NCBI RefSeq assembly: GCF_002994745.2
Contig: NC_037090.1
Location: 1,364,001-1,428,000 of the forward strand
Direction: 5' to 3'
DNA length: 64,000 nt
Origin: Rosa chinensis
Lineage: Eukaryota > Streptophyta > Magnoliopsida > Rosales > Rosaceae
Both the position numbers and the translations under genes were made by a program. Positions 1-11,836 of the stretch are shown here, piece after piece (within the stretch, counting starts at the first letter, position 1; each line of letters starts with the position of its first letter). The notes beneath the pieces are model-generated. The model did no database searches, had not been told where the DNA came from, and saw only the letters and a program-made list of their open reading frames with translations.

Positions 1-569
1 CCAACATCTGTTCTTACTGGGTTTTATCATCCGTGCCATAACCATTTTCCCAATTTCTCTATTGATTGCCACTTTGAGTGCTCTGTTTCAATAGACTACC
101 TTTTCAACTTAGGAAAGACTTGAGAGGTCTCAAGTCTTGATAACCAACCCCATTTTTCTTTATATCTCAAGTGTATAGACAGTCTCCTCAGTAAAGTTGA
201 TTGGGGAGAAACGACTCAAGTAGCTTTATCCATGTTGTTGTAAAAATGATTAAAGCTAGTATTTTGTTTGAGATGATTGTAGTGTCATTTGGTTCTTTTA
301 CCTCTAACTAATATGATTAGGTCGGGGAATGAACTGTGTGGCTGTGGACCATTCTCTAGTCATCTATTTTCTTTCAATGATGATTTATAAAAGAGAGTGC
401 CTCATTTATTTATTTTCTCAATTTTGCAATTCATTCTTTACTGAGGACAAGATTTTAACCCAAGATTCAAAGTGGGACCATAATCTACTTTAGGTTTTTC
501 TTGGTGTTGAAGTTTGGGTATTGTATCCTTTGCAAATCATTCTCTTACTTTCAAATAATTTGCTTTCAG
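1..569 (+). other. intron and upstream part of the PP2A B'' gene
   Basis: AT-rich sequence before the first visible exon. It ends in a normal acceptor (tgctttcag at 561-569). I see no further coding exon here, so I read it as intron. Confidence 0.6.
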
Positions 570-970
570 GGATTTATTTGTTGATTATTGGGTGAATGGC
601 AACATGTTGATGATGGATGTAGCTTCTCAAATATATTCCATCTTAAAACAACCAGATCTCAAATACCTAACTCAGGTATTTTCTTTGTTTTATATTTCTT
701 CTCCTTTCATCTTTTCATTACAAATCTGTGTGCAGTCTGCCACCTATATTCATATGATATCATTATTGTTGTTGACATTGCATGAACTACTGTCTAATTC
801 GTACTCTTTTTTGGTAACAGGAGGACTTTAAACCCGTCCTTCGAGAACTTTTGGCAACTCATCCAGGACTGGAGTTCTTACAGAGCACACCCGAGTTTCA
901 GGAAAGATATGGTTTGTTCTCAACCAATTGACCAACTTCTATTTCATAGCATCATATCAGTTTAAAAGGA

Positions 971-1001
<31 letters not shown>

Positions 1002-2922
1002 ATGCACACATTTTTACTCTGGTCATTGATTCAATTCCTTCAGTATGATAGACACTTTAACTTGAGATATTATTGCGTGGACCAGCTGAAACTGTAATAT
1101 ACAGAATCTTTTACTACATAAATAGATCTGGGAATGGTCATCTTACGCTCAGGGAGCTGAAACGTGGAAACTTAATTGATGCAATGCAACATGCAGATGA
1201 AGAAGAGGACATCAACAAGGTTTTGAGGTAGAGATTCCAGATAGAGACATAATATGTACTGTTTCTTGTGGCTATATATAATAATATCTGTAAACTCCTT
1301 TTCTTTCTTGTATGTACTGTTACAGGTACTTCTCTTATGAGCATTTTTATGTCATATACTGCAAGTTTTGGGAGCTGGATACAGATCATGACTTCTTGAT
1401 CGACAAAGAGAACCTGATCAGATATGGTAACCATGCCCTTACCTATCGGATAGTCGATAGAATATTTTCTCAGGTTTGTGTCGTAAAGTTTTAGACAAGA
1501 ACAATTTCTCTTTGACTAAAATTTCTTTATTAATCTAGCTCTGCAAGTCTAGGTTATTTATTTAATGATTTAATTCCTCAGGTGGCAAGGAAGTTCACTA
1601 GTAAGGTTGAGGGGAAGATGGGGTATCAAGATTTTGTCTACTTCATTCTGTCTGAGGAAGACAAATCTTCTGAACCTAGTCTTGAGTTCTGGTAAGCTTG
1701 TACCTTTTATCTTTGGTCATCAGTTTGTTTGCTTCACTATGCCTTTGCAGTTAACCCTAATTCATGGGCGATGCTGCAATATACATTCAAGTGTAACATG
1801 GGTGCTGAGTTCTTTTTTTTTTTCTTCTTCTGTGGGGTGGGGGTGTTCTGTAATCACTGTTTTCATCTGATCTTTATGAATTCATTTACAAGTCTTTTGA
1901 TCTCTTTATGGAGTAAATGTTATTGGCAGTGCAGTAACTGAGAGTCTATGTTATTGGCAGTGCAGTAACTGAGAGTCTTTGACACTATATTTTCCTGGTT
2001 AGGTTCAAGTGCATAGACCTGGATGGAAATGGAGTTTTGACGCGGAATGAATTGCAATTCTTTTATGAAGAGCAATTGCATAGAATGGAGTGCATGGCCC
2101 AAGAACCTGTTCTCTTTGAAGATATATTGTGCCAGATTATTGACATGATTTGCCCAGAGGTTTGACTTTTCCTCTGTTCTGCTTATCTGAAAATTGGTCT
2201 TTTTCCTTCTGTATTTGATGTGTACGTGAACAAGTTGCTTCATGGTTCTTGCCCAAGCACCAATATGTTTTTCATTTGTGCCTGTTCACTTCCTGTTTTA
2301 TAGTAGCGACTCCCTTCCTTCTTAGTTGGTGATTGTGTTGGTGCATTGCTGCCACACAACATCAAGGAAACAAGAGTCCTCTGAGGTTTTCTGCTTCATG
2401 AAAGCTGTATAGGGAATTTCTGCTTAATGAAAGTTGCATAGGAAAATGCACTTGTGGGCAATCTCTCATTTATTTTTCTCCTGACACACTAGTTAGATAT
2501 GGTCTTTCGGTGGTTGACTTGCAGTTTGTTCTTGCAGAATGAGAGCTATATCACGCTTCGTGACCTGAAAGGTTGTAAGCTTTCAGGAAGCGTTTTCAAT
2601 ATTCTTTTCAACCTTAACAAGTTCATGGCTTTTGAAACTCGTGATCCATTTCTCATTCGTCAGGTATGTAAAGCAAATGAAGCATTTTATGATTTGAAAT
2701 TTCTAGGTTTCTATTTGGTGTTATAGAAGTGGATTGCATTGCTATTATTCGTGACAGCTTTGCTGGTATCATTGTGTACAGGAACGTGAGAATCCAACCT
2801 TGACAGAATGGGATCGGTTTGCACATAGAGAATATATCAGGCTTTCAATGGAAGAAGATGTTGAAGATGCTTCCAATGGAAGTGCAGAAGTTTGGGACGA
2901 ATCACTTGAGGCTCCCTTTTAA
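570..2922 (+). CDS. PP2A regulatory subunit B'' (3' part of gene, eight exons)
   Basis: Regulatory B'' subunit of protein phosphatase 2A, which binds calcium through EF-hands and directs the phosphatase to substrates. Exons read as 570-675, 821-911, 1086-1227, 1326-1473, 1582-1691, 2003-2159, 2538-2663 and 2782-2922, all with GT-AG borders. They join in one frame of 339 residues ending in TAA. Visible marks are the [18 protein letters not shown] segment, a first EF-hand loop [13 protein letters not shown] (exon 4), a second loop [13 protein letters not shown] (exon 6) and the conserved tail [22 protein letters not shown] in parts. The family is normally about 530-540 residues, so the N-terminal ~200 residues lie upstream of the window. 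A 31-bp tandem duplication (1917-1980) sits in intron 5. The gene resembles the B''alpha/beta type rather than TON2/FASS. This is the only copy here with an open frame. Confidence 0.93.
973..1001. repeat. (CT)n microsatellite
   Basis: About 29 bp of CT dinucleotides in the second visible intron of the PP2A B'' gene. Confidence 0.9.
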
Positions 2923-3740
2923 GTTCTGCTCAGGTAGCTACTTGTTTACATTGAAGTTAATGTCGTTGATGTCATTTTTTTTTTTTTCCTTTTCCGTTTA
3001 CCTTTTTCTTTCATGGTGCAAGTTAGCTGTTGACTAGATTATATTAACATACCTCAGTAAAGGATCTGAGACTTCTAAAGTTGAAAGTACCACCAAATAT
3101 GAGGTTCCATAACATAATTACATATTATGAAATTGTGAGATGCAGTTTGAATGATGTCAAACATCTGATTAACCTGCGCTACCATGACGTAGACTGAACT
3201 TGATGACTATGGAGAGCAAGTTCTGCTTCCCTGTGCAAATGTTTTCATGAATTGTTGTTTTATAAGTTTTCTTGTCCCAAAGTACCTTTGGATATTTTAC
3301 ATAGTATTTGTTTGTCTTTGCAGGAATAGACTAGGACATTTCAAATTCATTAGCAATCCCAAAAAAAAAAAAAAAAAAAAAAAAGGAATAGACTACTCAG
3401 AGCATTACCAACTTTATAGAAGGGAATCAGCACATTGAGCGAGCTCTTGCATTGAGCGAACCTTTTAAGTAGGAGATTTTGTGGCTTGCATTGCAATACA
3501 ACAAGTCGCAGTCACAATGGGAAAGCACCAGTTAAATAGTTGTCTGCTCAGAATCAGGAACACCCTGGCCTCTATTTATTTTTCTATTTTTTGCTATGTA
3601 TTTTTACTAAAGTTTGTAAGTTATCACTTGTTTTAGTGGTTTCATTTTTACAGAAGTTTGATGCTTCATTTGTAAAATTGTTTAGTGGTGTTAGACTTTC
3701 TTCCATCAAACAATGTTTTATTGGATATTGATTAAGCTTC
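2923..3740 (+). other. 3' UTR of PP2A B'' gene with a UTR intron
   Basis: After the stop codon a donor (cag|gtagct at 2934) and an acceptor (tttgcag ending at 3323) outline a probable 3' UTR intron of 390 bp. A 24-bp A-run lies at 3361-3384. The same downstream sequence, including the acceptor, recurs at 47580-48131 and 63775-64000, which shows that the duplicated unit included the UTR. Confidence 0.6.
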
Positions 3741-4105
3741 AATTGATACTTATCGTTTTACTCTATTTGCCAGATAATCTGATAGATTAAACTATGATAT
3801 TTAAAATATGATAATTAAACCATGAAGTTATCTATTATATAAAGCAAATTGTTGGGAATGATGGTTAAGTTTTTGAAACTCCTATTATGCCCTTTATTGA
3901 TTGAATTGTTTAAAAAATAAATATTATATTACAAGGCTAAAATAGTAAATAAACAAAATCAATATTTTCTTTTCAAGAAATTACAAACAAAAAATAAGGG
4001 AAAAATTTGTAACCGTCAGTGGTATTTTGCTGCCTTCAAATTTTTTTTCTTTTTGTTTAATTTCCTTAACATTTTTAATTTTTAAATTTATTTTATAAAA
4101 GCAAA

Positions 4106-4310
4106 TTGGCAAGCACGGAGTGCCTGCCAAGAGGCTAGTAACTATTGGGAGGAATGCTAATGGCTCTTACTTTCAACTCTTTTCCTTGGGGAACCCTAGT
4201 GCGTTGTCTCCATTAGGAGCCGCCGAGCATGGAGGCTCTCGCTCAGATGGTCGATGCCTTCTCATTGTTGGCCTTCTCACACCGCTCCTTCCATTCCATG
4301 GGTGATTGTA
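4106..4310 (+). pseudogene. 5' fragment of a YLMG (YGGT family) gene
   Basis: The stretch matches the 5' part of the YLMG gene at 11755-11930 nearly base for base, including the ATG context gagcATGGAGG (ATG at 4229). The reading frame starts MEALAQMVDAFSLLAFSHRSFHSMGD and similarity stops exactly after ATGGGTGATT. Downstream (4310-4690) is unrelated sequence with no YGGT domain. It is therefore a truncated duplicate. It keeps a ttcca repeat pair that the downstream copy has lost, so it records the older form of the N-terminus. Confidence 0.75.
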
Positions 4311-4689
4311 CAGCTTGTGTCATCAATTGTGATCGATTTCTCTCTTGCCTTGCTTTGCAATTCGGATCTTGTGGGAGCATTGGCTACCAATGCAGTGGTG
4401 TTGCCCTCTTGGGTGTAATGACTAGTGAGTGGGGAATGCCCTTGATTAGGGAGTTGTTGCTAGCGATAAGGAGGTTGCTGCTTGTTGGGATGGTAGTGGT
4501 CGTCAATTTCAATCCACTGTTGTGATGGAAGCCATCGGAGCATGGATATGGTTGTGGGTAACGACGGTTGTGTGCATGGTGACATCATTTAGGTTGCTTA
4601 AACATGGCTCAATATTGACAGAAACCGCGAGGGTACATTTACTATTAATGGATTGACATCCACTTCCTTTTAAATAATACTTTGTCCAT

Positions 4690-5850
4690 AATAAGAAAAT
4701 ATAGAAGCAAAATTAATTTGAGAGGAGAGGAACGCATTGTACGCGCCTGAGAGAAAGAAACTAGGCTCCCCCCCCTGTCCGGCAGCGTGCCCCTACGCCG
4801 TCGTCGGACGGGCAATTACCGACTCCGCTTAAGTTGGGTGTACGTCCGGGTCTCTCGATCAACGTTCTCATTCTGATCGGTGAGATTACGGTGGATGTCA
4901 GTGAGGGAGGGGAAAATTGCAGCTACTGGCTTCTGGTTCTCTTTTCGATGGCCAACTCGACGGCTTAGTTCTCAGATTGGGAGGCAATCAGGAGGTGAGG
5001 CGTTCTGCCCGGCATGGCCGGGGACTACTCGGAGCAGCCCGATCTGGTTAGGATCCTCTGATCCCGATCTGGGTGGGCGTGTTTCCACACGTCTTCTCCG
5101 TGGTGCGACGAAGTTTGTTTCTCTGTAGGTTCTAGTTCCAATCTGGGATGACAGATCGCTGATGGCGGTTTGGCGAAGGCTGCGGGGCGGCCCTCTACAT
5201 GGTCTGCCAGTAGTGGCTGTAGGGGATTTGGGCCTGGCCAGGCTGGTAGATTGTGGGTTTCTCTTTTCCTAGATTGCTGCTAGGGCTTAGGCCCTCTTTT
5301 TGGGTCCGGTCTTAGCTAGTTATGTTACTAATGTTTTATTTTACTGCAGGTATGCATTTAGGTCGCGTCTTTGGAGTTAAATAAGAGTCTACACTTGTTG
5401 TGTAGTACTAGTAGGGCCTTGTGCCAGTGTATGCACTCAATGTGCCTTATCTGCTCTAGGTTGGCAGCGAGCATTTTGCTTCGTCAAATGGTCGTTACTG
5501 CCTAGTGGCAGGATGAAGCTAAGTGTCGTCGGATTTATCATCTGGCGGCAACCTAGTAGGAAAGCTGTGCTAAAGTGGGTACTTATGCTACGTTGTAATC
5601 GGGTTACATATATCTTTCCGTTATGTCACTGCTATGTCAAAGCAAATGGAGTAGTCAGTAGCGCACTCTTTGCTAGTTGGTGCTTGTTAGAATACAAGTA
5701 TTTTGTAGAGATTCATGATATTATTTCGAGACATACTCTAGTTGCTTATTGTAATAAGGGGTTTAGGTTCAACGTCCCCCCTTGTATTCAACAGTTTCAT
5801 TAATCAAGGCTTGAGGGCAGCTGCACCAGCCCTTCTTTCAAAAAAAAAAA
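4690..5850 (+). mobile_element. probable non-autonomous LINE-derived retroposon
   Basis: A GC-rich block with a C-run at 4769, ending in a LINE-like tail (cattaatcaaggcttgaggg at about 5800) followed by a 12-bp poly(A) at 5840. No reverse transcriptase is present. An open stretch at 4880-5128 (82 codons) has no family I recognise. I could not fix target-site duplications: A-rich sequence on both sides is only loosely similar. Reading it as an internally deleted LINE is an inference from the tail. Confidence 0.45.
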
Positions 5851-6124
5851 AACTTTAAAAATTAAAATTTCATACATAAATCATAATAGAAAATGATTAT
5901 TGATTTTTCTATTTTTGTATAATATAAAAAAGACAATTTTTTAATGAATATTTTAAGGGTAAATTTTCTTTTCTCTTTTTTATGGGGGTGTTAATTTCTT
6001 TTTTATAAGAAAAAATTACAAAATAATAGAAATTGTTCCTCAAGAAAGAGTAGTTGGAAACAAGGGTAAACTGGTCATTTCATCTTCCAATTAGAACGAC
6101 TGTTCATCATAGTTAGTAAAAAAT

Positions 6125-7733
6125 GGGACGTGTATAGTACGCGAAAAATACGTACGTGTATTATTTGGACATTGTATCAAATAGTTCGTTGAAAAGTTAG
6201 GAAAAATATTTTTAATTAATTAAATAATTAAAATTTTTAATGAAAAATATTAATTTATATCCATTTTTGTTCAATAATATGTGTAAAATATGAAAAAAAA
6301 AAAGAAGGTAAAAATCGTGTGCAGTACGTGTATAATACTTTTTGCTTCAAAAGTACGGGAAATTTAACGAGTCCCTTTCAAAAATACGAAGTACGGAAGT
6401 ATTTTTAAAAACAACGTAAGTACGTGTTTTATTCGCGTATAATACAAAAAATTACTAACTAGGTTGTTCATACTCTTTCTCTCTCTCTCTCTCTGGAATT
6501 CTTGAAGATCTTGCTCTCGCTCCGAAAAGGAGAGGTTTTTCTAATTTCTCAGGTCCGTTTTCTTTGTGCTTCAAACGAAATTCTCTGGCTTTGGTTTGTC
6601 TTTGTCCTCCTCCATTATCAATTTTGCATTTGGGCACTACGTACGAAATTGCTGGCATGGGTTTCACGTTGAAATTGCTTGCTCGCTCTTGATTTTAGGT
6701 CATGAAAGTGTTTTATTTGGTTCATCGATCCCATGCCATTGATAGGATTTCTTTGATATGCTTGTTGCTTGTGTTGTTTGGGCATGCAGTAATGCAGTAT
6801 GAAATTGTTTGGATTTGACGTTGAAATTGCTTACTCCTGATTTGCTTAATCGATTTTAGGTCATGAAATTGTTTGATTCGGTTCAGTGAAATACTTGTTG
6901 CTCGTCATAATTTGATTTCGTAGTATTGGATTTTGTCTGGGTTTATATATAGTTTACTGCCTGCCTTTTTCTAGGTTTACTAGGTTTTCCTAAAAATAAT
7001 GTACGTTTGGGTTGTTGATTGATCTTTATAGGATGAGTTCGTGCACGAGGTGTCCACTTGTGTTCGAAGACGTGAAGGAAATGAGGATCCACAGGGGCCT
7101 ATCTCAAGAAGCCAAGTTCGCATGTCTCAGCTGTAAGGAGCGTTCAGAGCCGGAACGGAATTGAGAGTCACTATTCGCTTGCCCATTCAAAAGAGTATAA
7201 GAAGAAGAAAGGTGAGATTGGTAGTGCACTGGCAGCCATGGAAAAGGCCCTAAAAAATGGTTCAGCTGGCTGCCGCCTGCTGGTGAATTCAATGCTAGCA
7301 TTGCCTCTGTTTCTGGTTCTCAATGCTGCAAGTGAAACTAGCTAAACCTCTTGGTTTGGGTCTCATGTGATAATCGATAATAAATATCCTAGTTAGTAAT
7401 TTTTTGTATTATAAGCGAATAAAACACGTACTTACGTTTTTTTTTTTTCAAAAATACTTCCGTACTTCATATTTTTTAAAGGAACTCGTTAAATTTCTTG
7501 TACTTTTGAAGCCAAAAGTATTATACACGTACTATACACAATTTTTACGTTTTTTTCTGTATTTTACACATATTATTGAACAAAAATGGATATAAATTAA
7601 TATTTTTAATTAAAATTTTTAATTATTTAATTATTTAATTAATTAAAAATATTTTGCCAAACTTTTCAACTAACTATTTGATAAAATGTCCAAATAATAC
7701 ACGTACGTATTTTTCACTTACTATACACGTCCC
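6125..7733. mobile_element. Mutator-like element with ~340-bp TIRs around a captured gene piece
   Basis: The left arm 6125-6463 and right arm 7388-7733 are inverted copies of each other. Both outer ends read GGGACGTGTATAGTA, and similarity continues through the whole arm to the inner end cctagttagtaat. The middle 6464-7387 (~920 bp) is not repetitive. It has a CT-rich leader, an apparent intron and a short coding-like exon. Long TIRs plus a gene-like interior are the layout of Pack-MULEs. No transposase is present. I could not find matching 9-bp direct repeats outside the arms, so the class is an inference. Confidence 0.65.
6464..7340 (+). pseudogene. captured gene fragment, zinc-finger-like
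   Basis: Inside the long-TIR element. A CT-rich 5' UTR-like start (6470-6492) is followed by a possible intron ending before an ATG at 7032. The exon reads MSSCTRCPLVF, then MRIH, then FACLSCKE, giving two C-x2-C pairs with a histidine between. It stops at a TGA in 7161-7163, after about 43 codons. The rest of the parent gene is missing. A short stretch (gattgatct..aggatgagttcg) recurs at 51478-51506. I do not recognise the parent family. Confidence 0.4.
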
Positions 7734-7735
7734 GA

Positions 7736-8264
7736 AGTAGATGCACGTACGTACGTGCATGAGAAAATGAGAGAGGAAGAAAAAAATAAAACATATGAGG
7801 AGAAGGCGTTTTGCAAGTTACCATCCCACAAATTTTATTTTGGTCTCGCCTATATGTACTGGCTCTCTGGCCTCCGGCCCCTAACCATAAGTCCCAAACA
7901 CAACCATGGTCTCATAATCTACTTTTTTACTTTAACGATGTAGAAAGAGGTAGGACGATCGCGTCATTATTTAGATCTCGTAAATCGTAATGTACTTTTA
8001 GTTTACAAATGTTTATGAAGCTATGCGGCGTTAAAAAGCCCTAAACTACCATCAAGCAACTCTGTGATGGAGTAGCCACAACTTGGCTACCCCCAATTAA
8101 TTTAGCTTCACCTTTAGTGAGGAGAAAAACATGCATCCAAGCCAAATTCTTCTCTATAAATCGCTTACAATTAGATAAGAAATAAACGTATTCTACTTAC
8201 TCTTCAAATAATGCTTGCAATATGAGCCCAAATTGATGGTTGACGTTTCGACTTTTTTAAGAAT
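7736..8264. repeat. duplicated block S, copy 1
   Basis: Sequence from gaagtagatgcac to the point where a gypsy LTR begins. It recurs at 30485-30990 and, split by a solo LTR, at 57610-58031 plus 59598-59730. No coding sequence is evident. It travels with DUF295 and PP2A B'' fragments, so it is part of a segmental duplication unit. Confidence 0.7.
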
Positions 8265-8741
8265 TGATGTAGAACGAATGACAGTCCAAATTGAAGAACA
8301 GTTCGATCGTGCAAAAGGAGGAAAACTCAAGTTACTATTGCAACTTTCGCATTCGGTGTCCAATTCGATCGTGCCATAGCTTTCCGGAAAGGGAATCATG
8401 CCAGGAACAAAACTCATAGCTTTGCTATGAAGTGTGGACTTTTTCGGGCTTTCGGGGTCGTTTAGAGCCTCAAAACTACAATTTACTATTTTTCAGAATT
8501 TTTGGTTTCCTAGTTTGTTTTGGGTTTGTTTTATTTTTACCCGTGGGCTTTAGGGTTTCATTGTTAGTCGCCCTAGGGTTTCTTTTCTTATATATAAGCA
8601 ACCTTAAATGACTGCAGAACCTATCTTTTATCATATTATCAATCAAATTAAGATTTATCTCTTTTACCTCTCGGTGGACTCCAGAACCTTTGTTCTAGAT
8701 TTATTGCTTGTAAACCTTAGGTGATCTTTCCGACTGCATCA
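8265..8741 (+). mobile_element. 5' LTR of a gypsy-type remnant
   Basis: It begins with TG where similarity to the duplicated block ends and finishes in CA (8740-8741). Two bases later comes an initiator-Met primer-binding site TGGTATCAGAGC (8744-8755). A TATA-like cttatatataagc lies at about 8588. The left border is inferred from where homology with the other copies stops. TG at 8428 is an alternative start. No 3' LTR exists in the window. Confidence 0.55.
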
Positions 8742-8791
8742 GGTGGTATCAGAGCAGGTCTTCCCTGTCTCTCTTATTTACCTTAGCAGCT

Positions 8792-9550
8792 ATGGGTGAA
8801 GTTACAAAAGCAGATATTGAAGCTCTTACAGCAGTGTTTACTGCTGCCTTCAACTCCGTGAATACTCAGATTGGAGAAATTCGTGGAATGTTGGGAGAGA
8901 GGGATAGCAACAACAACAATAATCGGAATAGAGGCGGGGAAGGAGGCCAACGAGTTAGGGCTCCACGTGGTGAAGTTGTTGATACCAATTCAGAATCCGA
9001 TTCTGAAGAGGAAATTGTGCAACCTGAACAACAAGGACAAGCTTACCAGGATTACAAAGTCAAGGCTGAAATTCCTTTCTTTTCGGGCAACTTGGGTGTG
9101 GAAGATTATCTGGATTGGCATCTTCGGGTGGATAGATTCTTTGAAATTATGGAGATGCCTGAAGGCAAGCAGCTTAAGCATGTTACCTGGCGGTTGAAGA
9201 GTACAGCTGTAGTTTGGTGGGATAAATTGCAGAATACTCGAAAGAAGCAAAGGAAGCAGGGGGTTAAAACATGGCAAAGAATGAAACAGCTTATGATGGA
9301 GAGATTCTTGCCTGATGATTATGAGCAGATTCTGTACAAGTTGTATATTGATTGTGTCCAAGGCACTAGGTCCATGGCTGAGTATACTGCTGAGTTCTTA
9401 CGTTATTCAGAGTGTAATGAACTAGGAGAAACTGAAAGTCAGAAGGTGGCTCGCTATATTAATGGGCTGAACAAATCCATTCAGGAGAAAATTGGGTTGC
9501 AAACTGTGTGGACTGTGACAGAAGCTTCAAGCCTAGCATTGAAAGCATAA
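8792..9550 (+). pseudogene. gypsy retrotransposon gag, first part
   Basis: 252 codons of a Ty3/gypsy gag. An asparagine-rich and acidic N-terminal linker is followed by the core with VKAEIPFFSGN, W-x-R-VDRFF, VVWWDKL and the RFLPDDYEQILY segment. The frame ends at a TAA at 9548-9550, just before LLEKP, and coding similarity resumes downstream in another open stretch. The stop looks like a single-base change. No intact polyprotein remains. Confidence 0.85.
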
Positions 9551-10468
9551 TTATTAGAAAAGCCTTCACGAACTTCTTCCTTCCAGAGGTATACCTATCA
9601 AAGGAGCACAGAGTTGGTGAACTCATCAGCGGGCAAGAGAAAAGCCATACAGCAAAATACAGAGGGTGCTCCTAGGGTTTCCAATTCTCCTTTTAAAGGG
9701 GCTAGCAGTTCCAGTGGTGCTCAAAATAGGGTCCCAAATCAGAAGCCAAATAACCCTTATGCGAGGCCTACAACAGAACTCTGCTATAGATGCAACAAGC
9801 CGAGACATAGGTTTAATGTGTGTCCTAAGAGGAGACAATCTGCCCTTATAGATGATTATGATGAAGATGATGAAGAAGCTAGAAGAGGTGATGAATATGA
9901 AGGGGTTGAGTTTGAGGTGGAGGAATCTCCTGAGAAGGTTAATATTGTGTTGCAGAGGATCTTATTAGCTCCTAAGGAAGAGGGGCAGTGGCGCAATATT
10001 TTCAGATCACTTTGTTCCATTAATAACAAAGTGTGCAATCTAATTGTGGATAATGGGACCTGCGAAAATTTTGTAGCCAGTAAATTGGTGGAGTATTTGC
10101 AGTTACCTACACAGCCTCATGAGACACCCTATTCTCTGGGTTGGGTCAAGAAAGGTCCACAAGTTCGAGTTGCTGAGTCCTGCAAAGTACCAGTATCCAT
10201 TGGTAAGCATTATAAAGATGAAGTTCTGTGTGATATACTATCGAACCTTGAACTTCATCTTGAAGTTCTGTGTGATAGTATAAAGATGAAGTTCTGTGTG
10301 ATATACTATCCACGTCATATTTTATTTGGGCGACCTTGGCAATATGACGTGGATGTGACTTATAAAGGTCGAGATTATGTGATGATGTTTATGTGGAATA
10401 GTCATAAAATTGCCATGGCTCCTGTTTATCAATTTGAGAGATCTAGTGTAAAGAAAGGGGAGAGCTAA
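9551..10468 (+). pseudogene. gypsy gag zinc knuckle and aspartic protease remnant
   Basis: This continues the gag above. A CCHC knuckle ([14 protein letters not shown]) lies near 9781-9822 and is followed by an acidic linker and a retropepsin region. The protease active site reads V-D-N-G-T where the family has D-S/T-G, so the catalytic triad is altered. At 10217-10310 a short segment (gatgaagttctgtgtgata) is repeated three times and disrupts the fold before the usual LLGRPWQYD motif (here LFGRPWQYD). The element stops at about 10478, before reverse transcriptase. Confidence 0.85.
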
Positions 10469-10514
10469 TGGCTCCTGTTTTATTGGATATTGATTAAGCT
10501 TCAATTGATACTTA

Positions 10515-11674
10515 GGGGGGTGTATTGTATTTGGATTTGTGCAGACTTTTTTTAAATGACAGACTTTTTGAAAAGTCCACAGACTCTTTAAAAAGTTGAT
10601 AGACTGTTACAGATTTCTTAAAACCATTGATTTTAGCAACAGACTTTTATTGATTCATGAAAATCTATATACTTTATTATGAATGACTTCTACATATTTC
10701 CTAGGATGTACAAAATATAAAAAAAAAAAAACAAATGCAGCCCAAACACAAAACAAAATATATTCTCTTCAATGCTCCAGTATCTTCTAATAGAAATTGA
10801 CTCAAATAAATGATTGTTAATCTGTCTAGCAAGTTTGTTCTCATTCCTAATCTCCCAACAACATAAATATACAATATAGATCACTTGATGTTTATGGTTA
10901 ATTATTCTCATCAATTTTGTTTTCGCCGATTAACATATATTGTGGCAATATTGATCAATGTCTTGATCTATAATCAATCAATTGAAATTCAATTGTTCAA
11001 CCTTTTTTTGAACCATAATATAAATTCAAATTAATTAGAATAATTAATTAATAAGATAAAATTTAGTATGGTTCAAGGTCTTAGGGTTAGACCACAATAT
11101 TTGACTTTTAGGGTTTCATAAATCATTTTTATTGCTATTAGGGTTCGAAGTATCACAATTGAAAACAAAAAAACAAAAATCACATTCAACAACTACAATG
11201 AACATGTTGGGTATCAAAAAAAGTTGATATCATAAAAAATTAGAGAAAAGACAAAAAATTAAGAAAGAGAGATGATGAATGACAAACTTCTTCGTGCGTA
11301 GAGAGAATAACTTTGATAGACCTTTTTTTTTTTTTGAAGAGGAAACTTTGATAGACTTTTTGAAATCTTTGGTTTGAAGGCTGGAAAATTATTGGAGTTT
11401 GTTATGTATAGTTAACACTACAAAGTCCATGATTATCCATGATTTTCTAATTCCATAAGTATGAATGATATTCAAAATGTATTTTTATTCATTTTTAAAA
11501 GTCCTAATTAAATACGCCTAGATTTTTGTGGAATTCATGAAGTCTTTAAAAATCCTAATTGAATACCTCAAGACTTTCATGGATTGTTAAAAGTCTATAT
11601 TGAATACACCTAGATTTTTAAATTCCATAGATTTCTTTAAAACTTCCACTAATTCCATATACAATACACCCCCC
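10515..11674. mobile_element. Harbinger-like MITE, 1160 bp
   Basis: Perfect terminal inverted repeats GGGGGGTGTATTGTAT at both ends and a 3-bp target duplication TTA (10512-10514 and 11675-11677). The flanks join to give sequence found uninterrupted at 3740-3790, an empty-site equivalent inside the window. Subterminal AGACTTTT/AAAGTC repeats are abundant. There is no transposase. The TTA duplication and G-rich ends fit PIF/Harbinger. Confidence 0.88.
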
Positions 11675-11836
11675 TTATCGTTTTACTCTATTTGCCAGAT
11701 ACTCTGATAGATTAAACCATGATATTTAAAGTATGATAATTAAACCATGATGTTATAACTATTGGGAGGAATGCTAATGGCTCTCGCTTTCAACTCTTTT
11801 CCTTGGGGAACCCTATTGCGTTAGGAGCCGCCGAGC

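Noticed and set aside
1..2922. TON2/FASS as the identity of the PP2A gene
   Set aside because: The sequence around the EF-hands and the C-terminal tail fit the B''alpha/beta type and not the TON2 tail.
8193..8417. Open stretch of 74 codons on -
   Set aside because: It crosses the border between the duplicated block and the gypsy LTR and has no family match.
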